A model generated the notes under the pieces. It worked only from the letters and a program-made list of their open reading frames with translations. It was not told the DNA's origin and did no database searches. Source: Candidatus Scalindua sp. (GTDB lineage Bacteria > Planctomycetota > Brocadiia > Brocadiales > Scalinduaceae). Taken from it: a stretch of 64,000 nt of DNA. A program made the position numbers and the translations under genes. The stretch spans positions 1 to 64,000 of the forward strand of contig JAIQZU010000043.1 in NCBI GenBank assembly GCA_021776915.1, in the 5' to 3' direction. Below are positions 53,814-62,096 of this stretch, piece by piece (the stretch's first letter is position 1; every line of letters starts with the position of its first letter).

Positions 53814-55142
53814 TCATTGACTCAAAACTGTTTCTGCACACGGAATTAAAGACGCCGAAAAGCTATAGGGAATGGGTTCTTTTGTTGTCTTTAATACCGA
53901 CACCACAAGTACAATCTCTCTGCAGTCCACTCCCACACCACTTACATCAAAGGTCTCTATCTGTTCATTCAGTACAACATCTTCTACCCCGGGATTGGAC
54001 AGGTCATCATTGTATACCCTGATGATCTTGATAAGGAAGTCATCGGGGCAATCACTCTCAAAAGTTATTCTCAGTTTCTTATCCTTCACTCGCTCTATGC
54101 TGAATTTCAGATAATCTGCCGCGTATCCGTTTACTTTTCCGGTTTCGTAAACCGGCAATGTGAAGAAATGTTTAATAGTCGGAGTAATGGGAAGTTGTAT
54201 GGATTTGTATCTGAATTTTTCATCTTTAACGATATTATTGCATACATAGTTAGCAACCAGCCAGTCTCCAAAAACACCTGAAAAGCCGTCTTCTATATTC
54301 ATACTTTTCAGCGTATTCTGAAAGCCTTTGATACCATTTTCTTCCTCTCGTACCAGATTTCCCAGAAACTCTATCCCGAGTCGTTCGTAAATATATGTTC
54401 CCCACAGGAGGCATGCCCCATAATCAACAATGTGACGCTTTGATACCAGGGAGCTGTCCGTATTATTCAAATACTTGATTACGTGCTTCTGGTCCGTGTA
54501 GAATCCGCAAAGAATCATTGCAACTTCCGACAGTGACTCACCAATCCATCCTGCCTCATTACGGTCATACTGCCAGTGTATAAGATGCTGAAACTCGTGT
54601 GCAATAATTCCAAGGTAATAATCGCCGGAAGGATCGTCACAATCTAAATACAATATCTCTGTGTGATTACTATGTTTTCCCTCAAGCTCATCAAAAAAAC
54701 GAAAATAGCCATCAAAGTGATGGCCGCGATACTCTCCCAATTGTGAAATCAGGAAATATATTCTATTATCATCGTCTACATCAGGCGGGCTGCCAAAAGT
54801 CTCGGTAAGAATCTCATATATTCCTTTGTCTTTGTCTATTGAACCTTCCGGAGTAGAATGATCAAAAGTAGTTATTATCTTTTCTATATCCTGCTGACAG
54901 ACATTAACATCCCATACATCATCAGAAACAAAGACATATACATTCTCTCCAACACCACGACAGGTTGCCTGTAATTTGAAGTCTTCCGGCGGCATGACAG
55001 TAAGATTCCATGTCCAGAATTCTTTTCTGTCTCCAACCTTATAAACAGACACGTCCCTAAGCCCGTCTTGCGCAAAAAGATAATTAGACAAAAAGAGAAG
55101 GCACGCAAAGGAAGTGAAAAGTATCTGTAATTTAATCTTCAT
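53814..55142 (-). CDS. Secreted zinc metallopeptidase-like protein (HEFQH motif)
   Basis: About 442 residues. A signal peptide (KIKLQILFTSFACLLFLSNYLFAQ) is followed by a domain holding IIAHEFQHLIHW, an HExxH zinc site, then GWIGESLSEVA, with a glutamate placed to be the third ligand, as in M6/M30-like peptidases. The C-terminal 130 residues are beta-rich (a PPC-like or sandwich domain). Probably exported to the periplasm or outside. ATG 55142 is preferred over 55148. Single gene; two dispersed repeats lie just upstream. Confidence 0.75.
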   Translation of the reverse strand: MKIKLQILFTSFACLLFLSNYLFAQDGLRDVSVYKVGDRKEFWTWNLTVMPPEDFKLQATCRGVGENVYVFVSDDVWDVNVCQQDIEKIITTFDHSTPEGSIDKDKGIYEILTETFGSPPDVDDDNRIYFLISQLGEYRGHHFDGYFRFFDELEGKHSNHTEILYLDCDDPSGDYYLGIIAHEFQHLIHWQYDRNEAGWIGESLSEVAMILCGFYTDQKHVIKYLNNTDSSLVSKRHIVDYGACLLWGTYIYERLGIEFLGNLVREEENGIKGFQNTLKSMNIEDGFSGVFGDWLVANYVCNNIVKDEKFRYKSIQLPITPTIKHFFTLPVYETGKVNGYAADYLKFSIERVKDKKLRITFESDCPDDFLIKIIRVYNDDLSNPGVEDVVLNEQIETFDVSGVGVDCREIVLVVSVLKTTKEPIPYSFSASLIPCAETVLSQ

Positions 55143-55156
55143 GAACATCTTAAATT

Positions 55157-55240
55157 AGATTCCTCGACTCCGCTCGGAATGACGTCACACTGAGCGAAGT
55201 CGAAGTGTAACCAACATTTAAATTTCTATGCATTAAATTA
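55157..55240. repeat. Dispersed hairpin repeat, family B, copy 2
   Basis: TCGACTCCGCTCGGAATGAC and its near complement TGAGCGAAGTCGA form the same hairpin as at 16543-16586, and the flanking 35 bases also align. It sits in the upstream region of the metallopeptidase gene. Confidence 0.75.
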
Positions 55241-55288
55241 GGCCTCTCTTTCGAGAGGAATCCAAGACTGGAATCCTCTTTAAGTCTC
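55241..55288. repeat. Palindromic repeat, family A, copy 3 (diverged)
   Basis: CTTTCGAGAGGAATCC, a short loop, then GGAATCCTCTTTAAG: this matches the core of the perfect copy at 51471-51522, but the outer arms have decayed. It directly abuts family B copy 2. Confidence 0.7.
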
Positions 55289-55293
55289 AGTAG

Positions 55294-55380
55294 TAGCCGT
55301 AGGCTTTAGCCTGCGTTTCTCATCATATGATGGGTGTATGAGAACTTCTTGTAAGTTACGCACCCTGAAGGATGCGGCTA
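55294..55380. repeat. Imperfect inverted repeat, family C, overlapping a stop codon
   Basis: TAGCCGTAGGCTTTAGCCTG (from 55294) and the complement of 55358-55380 agree at about 16 of 23 positions. The right arm contains the TAG stop (55378-55380) of the RNase H gene. Confidence 0.55.
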
Positions 55381-55995
55381 TCTATTTTCAGTAAACATTT
55401 CTACACCTTTATTTGCCAGTAAATCTGCTTCTTTGTTTTCTTCCCTGGGGACGTGCTTTATTTTCCATTCCGGCAGCTTTCCAAGAAGGCTTTGCACCTC
55501 ACTATAAAGGGACTTGAGCTGTGTGTTTTTAACTCTGTACTCACCTATAATCTGTTTCACCAGGAGTTCACTGTCAGATTTAAACAGTGTATTCTTTGCA
55601 TTAAATTTTATTGCCAGTTTAACACCAAGAGTCAGCGCTTTATATTCTGCAACATTATTAGTTGCCACACCAATATACTCACAACTTTCCTTTACAATAT
55701 TTAAATCTTTATCAAATACAGCAACGCCAATACCCGCTTCTCCCGGATTTCCCTTTGAAGCGCCGTCAACATTTACTATCAGAAAATCATGTTTATTAAT
55801 AGTTGAAGCATCCTTTCCTGCTTTACCGGAAATAGACGGATCATCTTTCTTTACATATTCTTTAAGTTTCTGAAGGAGTGCATCAACTCTCTTCTTTGTA
55901 ATTGTTTTATTTTGATTCTTTAACTTCTCCATATCAATATTCCTGTGTATCAGAGTTAATATCTCGTGGTCAGAAACAGTGTCTTCTTTCATCAT
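55378..55995 (-). CDS. Ribonuclease HI-like protein with N-terminal extension
   Basis: 205 residues. Residues about 70-205 are an RNase H fold with the DEDD set: Asp in VNVDGASKGNPG, Glu in NNVAEYKAL, Asp in KSDSELLVKQI, and Asp in REENKEADLLANKG. This is the short YpdQ/RnhA-like subtype that lacks the basic handle. The N-terminal 65 residues are charged helix with no known domain. It removes RNA from RNA-DNA hybrids, or is a nuclease of related use. The stop lies in a repeat arm. It is divergent from the deacetylase-like gene. Confidence 0.85.
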   Translation of the reverse strand: MMKEDTVSDHEILTLIHRNIDMEKLKNQNKTITKKRVDALLQKLKEYVKKDDPSISGKAGKDASTINKHDFLIVNVDGASKGNPGEAGIGVAVFDKDLNIVKESCEYIGVATNNVAEYKALTLGVKLAIKFNAKNTLFKSDSELLVKQIIGEYRVKNTQLKSLYSEVQSLLGKLPEWKIKHVPREENKEADLLANKGVEMFTENR

Positions 55996-56052
55996 TCACC
56001 TGCAATCCCTCTGGTTATAATTGGTTTGATTTAACAAAAAGAATAATTTAAC

Positions 56053-57000
56053 ATGATTATTATGACGGTTGTTATTTACGATGACATTTATTTAAAGCAC
56101 GATACAGGGCCCAATCATCCTGAAAACGCTACAAGGATAATAAATACGATTGAGCACCTCCGCTCAGCAGGTATCTGGCAGAAATTGGATATTAAGAAAC
56201 CAAGAGCTGCCACCGAAGAAGAAGTATCTGCTGTTCATAGCATAAGTCAAATAGAACAAATTTCTGAGATTGCGGGATCAGGGGGAGGATACTTAGACCC
56301 CGATACATATGTATCTCCCTACTCATATGCCGCCGCATTATATGCCGCCGGCGCAGCCCTTGCCGCCATTGATTTAATAATGGATAAAAAGGCAGACAAT
56401 GCATTTTGTTTAGTGCGTCCTCCGGGACATCATGCCACCCCGGAAAAGGGGATGGGTTTCTGCTTGTTTAATAATGTTGCAATAGCCGCAAAGTACATTC
56501 AATCAAGATACAGCCTTGATAGAATTGTAATAATTGATTGGGACGTGCACCATGGCAATGGGACACAAGACGCCTTTTATGACGATCCATCGGTCATGTA
56601 TTTTTCCATGCACAGATATCCATTTTACCCGGGAACAGGCGCAGAGGAAGAAACAGGAAAAGACAGCGGCTCCGGTTTTACAATAAATATACCGCTATCT
56701 TATAATACAGAACCACAGGAGTATTTAAAATTCTTTGAAGATACATTGGAAAAAAGAATTAAACCTTTCAAGCCGGAGTTTATACTAATTTCATCCGGTT
56801 TTGACGCATACCGCCTGGACCCCATAAGCGGCCTGAACCTGGAAGCTTCTGATTATAATAAACTAACTAAGCTTACACAAAATGTTGCTAAAGATTGTTG
56901 TGATGGCAGAATTGTTTCTTGCCTGGAGGGAGGATATCACTTATTAGATTTACCAAAATGCATAGAGGAACATTTAAATGGTCTGATGTATGATAATTAA
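56053..57000 (+). CDS. Histone deacetylase-fold (AcuC/HdaH family) zinc hydrolase
   Basis: 315 residues. The arginase-deacetylase fold is shown by HDTGPNHPENATR, RPPGHHATPEKGMGFCLFN with the catalytic histidine pair, DWDVHHGNGTQD with zinc ligands Asp and His, SSGFDA with the third Asp ligand, and LEGGY with the tail. Bacterial members deacetylate acetyl-CoA synthetase, acetylpolyamines or other small amides, so the substrate is open. The first Met (56053) and the fourth (56062) are both possible starts; neither has a strong ribosome-binding site. Confidence 0.88.
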   Translation: MIIMTVVIYDDIYLKHDTGPNHPENATRIINTIEHLRSAGIWQKLDIKKPRAATEEEVSAVHSISQIEQISEIAGSGGGYLDPDTYVSPYSYAAALYAAGAALAAIDLIMDKKADNAFCLVRPPGHHATPEKGMGFCLFNNVAIAAKYIQSRYSLDRIVIIDWDVHHGNGTQDAFYDDPSVMYFSMHRYPFYPGTGAEEETGKDSGSGFTINIPLSYNTEPQEYLKFFEDTLEKRIKPFKPEFILISSGFDAYRLDPISGLNLEASDYNKLTKLTQNVAKDCCDGRIVSCLEGGYHLLDLPKCIEEHLNGLMYDN

Positions 57001-57029
57001 ATAAAGCAGATTGAATATCTCCAGGATAT

Positions 57030-57305
57030 TTACGCTGATGCCGCCTTTTGCTTGTTAAGCATCTTTGTTAAGCGGGACTTTTTTCTCGATGCTGTTTTTT
57101 TGTGTGTAATATTATCAGCTGCAATTTTATCAAGCTTTTTTGTCGCCAGTGACAGTTGTTTTTCTGCATCCTCCAGATCATGTTTTTTGACGGCCAAAAC
57201 AAATTTCTTTATCTGTGTTCTCAAAGCAGATTTTTTGTCTCTGTTTCTCATCCTACGTACAGCATCTTGTCTTACATTTTTCTTCGCAGATTTACTGGTT
57301 GGCAT
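57030..57305 (-). CDS. rpsT: 30S ribosomal protein S20
   Basis: 91 residues, highly basic and helical: PTSKSAKKNVRQDAVRRMRN at the start, a central coiled region with KKLDKIAADNITHKKTASRKKSRL, and a C-terminal KAASA tail. S20 binds 16S rRNA helices 9, 11 and 44 early in assembly. Length is normal. Single gene, convergent with the deacetylase-fold gene and divergent from def. Confidence 0.95.
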   Translation of the reverse strand: MPTSKSAKKNVRQDAVRRMRNRDKKSALRTQIKKFVLAVKKHDLEDAEKQLSLATKKLDKIAADNITHKKTASRKKSRLTKMLNKQKAASA

Positions 57306-57546
57306 TGAATTTTTCCTTTATTTTTTCCATTTACTTCAATATATCTTTCAATCAAAAAAGTTTATGACATTGGATTACCATTGTCAACAAAAAAACAAAT
57401 AATCCTTGCTTTTAAAGGAAATAATATTATATACTAACCTATTAAAATTTCGTTATTTCATGTTGCTTTTCGAGACAATAAGTCTTTACTGCCTATTGGC
57501 AAACTGGAATATACCTCAAGCAAACCTGAATAAAATCGTACTAGAT

Positions 57547-58062
57547 ATGGAAATAGCTGTTTATCCAAACCCGGTATTAAAAACAAAGGCTGAACCAATT
57601 GAAGAAATTGACAGTGAGATCTGCCAGATTGCAGAGGAAATGCTTGATACTTTGTATGATGCATGTGGAGTAGGACTTGCAGCGCCACAGGTTGGGCTGT
57701 CGATACGCCTGGTTGTACTAGACGTAACTGGTGAAAAAACCGGTGAAAGGGTATTTATAAACCCGTATATCGCTGAAGAGCGAGGAGAAATTCTGGAAGA
57801 AGAAGGCTGCCTGTCCTTCCCCGATGTAATGGGAAAGATCATCCGTTCACAATATGTTAAAGTCATCGCATACAATCTTAAGGGCGAAAAGCTTGAGATA
57901 GAAGCTGAAGGCCTGTTGAGCCGTGCATGGCAGCATGAAATCGACCACCTGAATGGCTGTCTTTTTATTGACAAGATGACTCCAGCAAGTACGATAGCCA
58001 GCAAACCGAAACTGAAAGAACTCGAACTGTCTTATCAAAATAACAAAGCCGGCGTTAGTTAG
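57547..58062 (+). CDS. def: Peptide deformylase
   Basis: 171 residues. The three motifs are complete: GVGLAAPQVG, EEGCLSFP (Cys metal ligand) and QHEIDHLNG (two His ligands and the catalytic Glu). It removes the formyl group from nascent proteins. ATG 57547, starting EIAVYPNPVL, is the usual N-terminus; the frame is open upstream to 57406, but those residues are unlike the family. fmt follows 29 bases later: the enzymes that add and remove the formyl group are encoded together. Confidence 0.95.
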   Translation: MEIAVYPNPVLKTKAEPIEEIDSEICQIAEEMLDTLYDACGVGLAAPQVGLSIRLVVLDVTGEKTGERVFINPYIAEERGEILEEEGCLSFPDVMGKIIRSQYVKVIAYNLKGEKLEIEAEGLLSRAWQHEIDHLNGCLFIDKMTPASTIASKPKLKELELSYQNNKAGVS

Positions 58063-58091
58063 AATTTTGACTGTTCATTATTAAATACAGT

Positions 58092-59042
58092 ATGAATGTA
58101 GTTTTTATGGGTACGCCGGAATTTGCAGTTCCCAGTTTAAAATGCTTAAGCGAATCAAAGCACCATATACTGGCCGTAGTTACACAAACAGATAAACCCA
58201 AAGGAAGAAAGGGGAAGCCTTGCGCACCCCCTGTTAAGAATGTAGCTATAGATGCGGGTTTCCGTATAATACAGCCGGACAATGTAAACGATGACTTCAT
58301 CATAGAGAAACTTAAAGGGCTGAATCCGGATGTTATCGCAGTTGTTGCTTTCGGGCAGAAAATTTCGTCTGAAATACTGAATTTACCAAAATATAGATGC
58401 GTTAACGTCCATGCTTCACTCCTACCCAAATACCGTGGCGCAGCGCCTATTAATTGGGCAATCGTCAATGGAGAGAAAGAGACAGGGATAACCACTATCA
58501 TTTTGAGCGATAAAATGGATGCCGGTGAGATGATCTTACAGAAATCATTAACAATCGATCCTGATGAAACAGCAGGTGAACTTGGAAACAGATTGAGCAG
58601 GCTCGGTGCAGAGACTTTATTAGAGAGCCTAATGCAAATTGAAACGGGAAATGTAAAATACACGCAACAGGATGAAGGGCTTGTTTCTCTTGCGCCAAAA
58701 ATCAAAAAAGAAAACGGGCTTATTAACTGGAATCAGGGAGAAAAAGAGATACATGATTTTGTAAGAGGTATGAATCCGAGACCTGCTGCTTATACTTCTT
58801 TAATCAGAAATAATTCAAAGGAAAGAATTATAATTCTAAAGACGGAAAGAGATAATTCTCCAGATGCCGAAACAGTTAACGTTCCCGGCACAATCACGGA
58901 TATATCGAATCGAGGTATTAAGACTGCTGCAAGAAACGGAAGTATATGGATCAAAGAGGTCAAGCCCGAAGGCAAGCGAATGATGAGCGCTGCTGCATTC
59001 TCAAGAGGACACGAACTTAAAGTTAATTACTTATTTCAATAA
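58092..59042 (+). CDS. fmt: Methionyl-tRNA formyltransferase
   Basis: 316 residues. The formyltransferase domain opens with VVFMGTPEFAVPSLK, has the folate-binding HASLLPKYRGAAPINWAI and a C-terminal OB-like domain (from about 205). It formylates initiator Met-tRNA with 10-formyltetrahydrofolate. Length is normal. It is the middle gene of def-fmt-DUF116. Confidence 0.95.
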   Translation: MNVVFMGTPEFAVPSLKCLSESKHHILAVVTQTDKPKGRKGKPCAPPVKNVAIDAGFRIIQPDNVNDDFIIEKLKGLNPDVIAVVAFGQKISSEILNLPKYRCVNVHASLLPKYRGAAPINWAIVNGEKETGITTIILSDKMDAGEMILQKSLTIDPDETAGELGNRLSRLGAETLLESLMQIETGNVKYTQQDEGLVSLAPKIKKENGLINWNQGEKEIHDFVRGMNPRPAAYTSLIRNNSKERIIILKTERDNSPDAETVNVPGTITDISNRGIKTAARNGSIWIKEVKPEGKRMMSAAAFSRGHELKVNYLFQ

Positions 59043-59081
59043 GATATTCAAAATCTTCATACAAGGGAGATATACTTAAAA

Positions 59082-59564
59082 ATGGAAGTTATAGATAAAA
59101 AATTTGTTTCGCTTAACAACATGATGACCAGGCTGAGGAAAAAGAAATGCCCGCCTGAGGGTTTACTGCTCCTTTTTCCACACTGTATACAAAATTCAAA
59201 GTGCAAACAAAATATTAAACACGATATCAACGAGTGCATACGTTGCGGAAAATGCAAGGTAAAGGACCTGCTGGAATTGTCAGAAGAATATGGTATAAGC
59301 ATAGCTGTGGCGAGTGGCGGCAGGATTGCTCTAAAAAGAGTCATGGCCGAAGAAGTTCAGGGAGTTGTGGCTATCGCATGCGAAAAAGAATTGCGGACAG
59401 GATTAATGGCTGCCATGCCAAAAGCCATCTACGCAGTTCCGAACTTGAGACCTCACGGCTACTGCGTAGATACGGACGTGTATATGGATGATGTAATAAA
59501 TGCCATAAAATTTTTTGTTAAAAGCTACGAAAAGGATTCTAAGGAACCGGAATCTTTACGATAA
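59082..59564 (+). CDS. DUF116 family cysteine-rich protein
   Basis: 160 residues. PHCIQNSKCK, then ECIRCGKC, give a cysteine set suited to metal or Fe-S binding; later ACEKELRTG and VPNLRPHGYC complete the DUF116 pattern. The biochemical role of DUF116 is unknown. It is frequently encoded with def and fmt, as here, which suggests a link to translation start or a conserved operon habit. GGGAGATA precedes ATG 59082. Confidence 0.82.
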   Translation: MEVIDKKFVSLNNMMTRLRKKKCPPEGLLLLFPHCIQNSKCKQNIKHDINECIRCGKCKVKDLLELSEEYGISIAVASGGRIALKRVMAEEVQGVVAIACEKELRTGLMAAMPKAIYAVPNLRPHGYCVDTDVYMDDVINAIKFFVKSYEKDSKEPESLR

Positions 59565-59588
59565 CACCCCGCCACAAATCTTTATTTA

Positions 59589-59624
59589 CCAAAGCCCCGC
59601 TAACAGAGCTAAGCTCAGCTTTGG
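59589..59624. repeat. Inverted repeat, family D, copy 2
   Basis: CCAAAGC (59589-59595) and GCTTTGG (59618-59624) flank a core whose bases 59604-59623 match 26875-26894 at 19 of 20 positions. Confidence 0.55.
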
Positions 59625-59760
59625 CGTGGCAAAGCATAAATACCAAATCTTTTATTCAACGATACACACTCTCTCTTTGATTATGTAATACATTTAAATA
59701 AAGAATAAACAGCAAAAAGTATCAAACTGGCAAAACCATAAACTTTCAGGAGGTTTTTTT

Positions 59761-60777
59761 ATGGCCACAAAAGGGATGAGCGTACTCAGGCATATTGTTG
59801 AGCAGGAAAGGAAATTTCCTCAGGCAACAGGCAGTCTTACCGGATTATTGATGGACTTAATATATGCGGCAAAGGTTATATCAAGAGAGGTTAATAAGGC
59901 CGGTCTTGTTGATATACTCGGCCTCACCGGTGAAGAAAATATTTCTGGTGATGAAATAAAGAAGCTGGATGAATATGCCAACGGTAAATTATTTAGCGCT
60001 ATGGATCATGGGGGACACCTTTGCGTAATGGCATCAGAGGAGAATGACGAAGTCATTCCTATTCCAGATAAATTTCCCAAAGGTAAATATGTGCTGCTCT
60101 TTGATCCGCTTGATGGTTCATCCAATATTGATGCAAATGTAAGTATAGGGACAATATTTTCCATACACCGGAAGAAAACAGAGGGTGAAAACGGAACACT
60201 CGAAGACTGCCTGCAAAAGGGCAGTGATCAGGTCGCAGCAGGCTACATACTTTACGGCTCCAGTACAGTGCTGGTCTATACAACAGGTCAGGGCGTAAAC
60301 GGTTATACGTTAGACCCAAGCGTGGGCGAATTCCTATTATCCCATGAAGATATAAAGACCCCTTCAAAAGGAGAAATTTATAGTGCAAATGAAGGCAACG
60401 CTAAATTCTGGGATGAAGGGACAAAGAAATACATCAGCTACCTCAAAGAAAAAGATTCTGACACGGGCAGGCCTTATTCCTTGCGTTATATAGGTTCGCT
60501 TGTATCCGATTTTCACAGAAATCTACTCTACGGCGGTATATTCCTATATCCCGCAGATTGCAAAGACCCAAAGAATCCAAAAGGTAAATTGCGCTTATTA
60601 TACGAGGCTTCACCATTGGCATTTATAGTAGAGCAGGCAGGTGGGATGGCAACTACAGGCAAAGAAAATATTATGGATATAGTACCAACAGAGCTTCATC
60701 AGAAAGTGCCATTAATTATAGGAAGTAAAGAAGACGTGCTTACTTATCAGAAATTTGTCGGTGATTATGCAGACTAA
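59761..60777 (+). CDS. fbp: Class I fructose-1,6-bisphosphatase
   Basis: 338 residues. Metal and substrate motifs: [35 protein letters not shown] (metal-binding Asp pair), [17 protein letters not shown] and [16 protein letters not shown]. It releases phosphate from fructose-1,6-bisphosphate in gluconeogenesis or CO2-fixation-linked sugar synthesis. CAGGAGG precedes the ATG. trpF overlaps its last 11 bases, so the two are translationally coupled despite unrelated pathways. Confidence 0.95.
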   Translation: MATKGMSVLRHIVEQERKFPQATGSLTGLLMDLIYAAKVISREVNKAGLVDILGLTGEENISGDEIKKLDEYANGKLFSAMDHGGHLCVMASEENDEVIPIPDKFPKGKYVLLFDPLDGSSNIDANVSIGTIFSIHRKKTEGENGTLEDCLQKGSDQVAAGYILYGSSTVLVYTTGQGVNGYTLDPSVGEFLLSHEDIKTPSKGEIYSANEGNAKFWDEGTKKYISYLKEKDSDTGRPYSLRYIGSLVSDFHRNLLYGGIFLYPADCKDPKNPKGKLRLLYEASPLAFIVEQAGGMATTGKENIMDIVPTELHQKVPLIIGSKEDVLTYQKFVGDYAD

Positions 60778-61384
60778 CACAAAGGTAAAAATCTGTGGTA
60801 TAAAAACTTTAAGTGACGCAAAATGCGCTGTTGATTACGGTGCAGATGCTATTGGTTTTGTGTTTGCAGAAAGTATAAGAAATGTAAGCAAGGAAAAAGC
60901 CCGGGCTATCATACAAAAATTACCTCCATTTGTTACAATTGTCGGACTCTTTGTCAATGACACCGCGGAAAATATCAAGGCAGTCTGCAGGTTTTGTGGT
61001 CTGGACGCCATACAACTCCATGGAAATGAACGACCAGGTTTATTAAATAAATTGAAAAATTTTAAAACTATTAAGGCGTTTCGAATACAAAATGAAAAAG
61101 ATATTATTCCAATAAGAAAATACAAGCCTGACGCCATCCTGCTCGACGGATACTCTGAAAATAAAATGGGTGGCACCGGTACCTCTTTTGACTGGAAGAT
61201 TGTAAAGAAAGTAAGGACTTCAATCCCCATTATAGTTGCAGGAGGATTAACACATTCAAATGTTTCTCAGGCTATAAGCATCGTAAATCCCTACGCAGTA
61301 GATGTTTCCTCCGGTGTAGAAAGTAAACCAGGAAAAAAAGACAAGATGCTGATAAAGAAATTTATTGATGCCGTAAAAGGTTAG
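60767..61384 (+). CDS. trpF: Phosphoribosylanthranilate isomerase
   Basis: 205 residues, a TIM barrel. [11 protein letters not shown] holds the catalytic Cys, with [25 protein letters not shown] carrying the catalytic Asp, and AGGLTHSNV plus [14 protein letters not shown] for phosphate. It performs the third step of tryptophan synthesis. ATG 60767 is chosen over 60755 since TKVKICGI then lies at the normal distance. No other trp genes are in the window. Confidence 0.93.
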   Translation: MQTNTKVKICGIKTLSDAKCAVDYGADAIGFVFAESIRNVSKEKARAIIQKLPPFVTIVGLFVNDTAENIKAVCRFCGLDAIQLHGNERPGLLNKLKNFKTIKAFRIQNEKDIIPIRKYKPDAILLDGYSENKMGGTGTSFDWKIVKKVRTSIPIIVAGGLTHSNVSQAISIVNPYAVDVSSGVESKPGKKDKMLIKKFIDAVKG

Positions 61385-61522
61385 AATTTCCCGCCAATAA
61401 ATATCAACCATATCAACCAATAAAATATTATTGCACACATACATTAATTTTGATAGATTAAGAGTTTGCAATTTTAAATATTACAATTATTTTAAAGTTT
61501 ATTTTCAGATCGAGAAGACACT

Positions 61523-61978
61523 ATGTTAAAGAAAAGATTTAAAAGCAAAAACTGCGTTACCTGTAAGAGATGTATGATTGAATGTGGTGTCAGGCATTCA
61601 CAGTCACAGGATTTTGCCCTATCCTCTCTGGAAAATCCAGCTCCAGTACCAAGGATTAATATAAGCTTCAAAAAAGATAAGCCACATGCAACAGTCTGCC
61701 AGAATTGCAAGAATCCAAAATGCAGGGAGTCATGTGAGTACGGAGCAATTACTAAATTTGAGGATGGTAATGTAATTATAGACCAGGAAAAGTGTACCGG
61801 CTGCTGGGAATGTATAGATGCATGTCCTTTCGGCGCTATCACCAAAGAAACGGAAATGGCTGTTGCCATTAACTGCGATGATTGCAAAGGATATGATGAC
61901 ATGGCCTGCGTAGAGGCATGTAAAACCTTTGCGCTGACATACGTTGAGAAAAAGGTTAAAGTTACTGCTGACGTGTAG
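61523..61978 (+). CDS. Four-cluster ferredoxin-like electron transfer subunit
   Basis: 151 residues rich in Cys: CVTCKRCMIEC, CQNCKNPKCRESC, CTGCWECIDACPFGAI and CDDCKGYDDMACVEAC give ligands for up to four [4Fe-4S] clusters, as in HycB/CooF/HydN-like polyferredoxins. No signal peptide is present, so it is cytoplasmic. Located 118 bases before the formate dehydrogenase gene, it is the likely electron acceptor or relay for that enzyme. Confidence 0.88.
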   Translation: MLKKRFKSKNCVTCKRCMIECGVRHSQSQDFALSSLENPAPVPRINISFKKDKPHATVCQNCKNPKCRESCEYGAITKFEDGNVIIDQEKCTGCWECIDACPFGAITKETEMAVAINCDDCKGYDDMACVEACKTFALTYVEKKVKVTADV

Positions 61979-62096
61979 TAATTGCTTAGTTGCTGTTATG
62001 AAAGATTTTTCATTGTAATAGATTTAAAAATAGTTCAAATAACATATATATTTTATAAGCGTTGAACAGCTAGATGATTTGTTTCAGGAGAAAAGC

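Noticed and set aside
57406-57546. 47-residue extension of peptide deformylase
   Set aside because: No family similarity; the usual N-terminus starts at ATG 57547.
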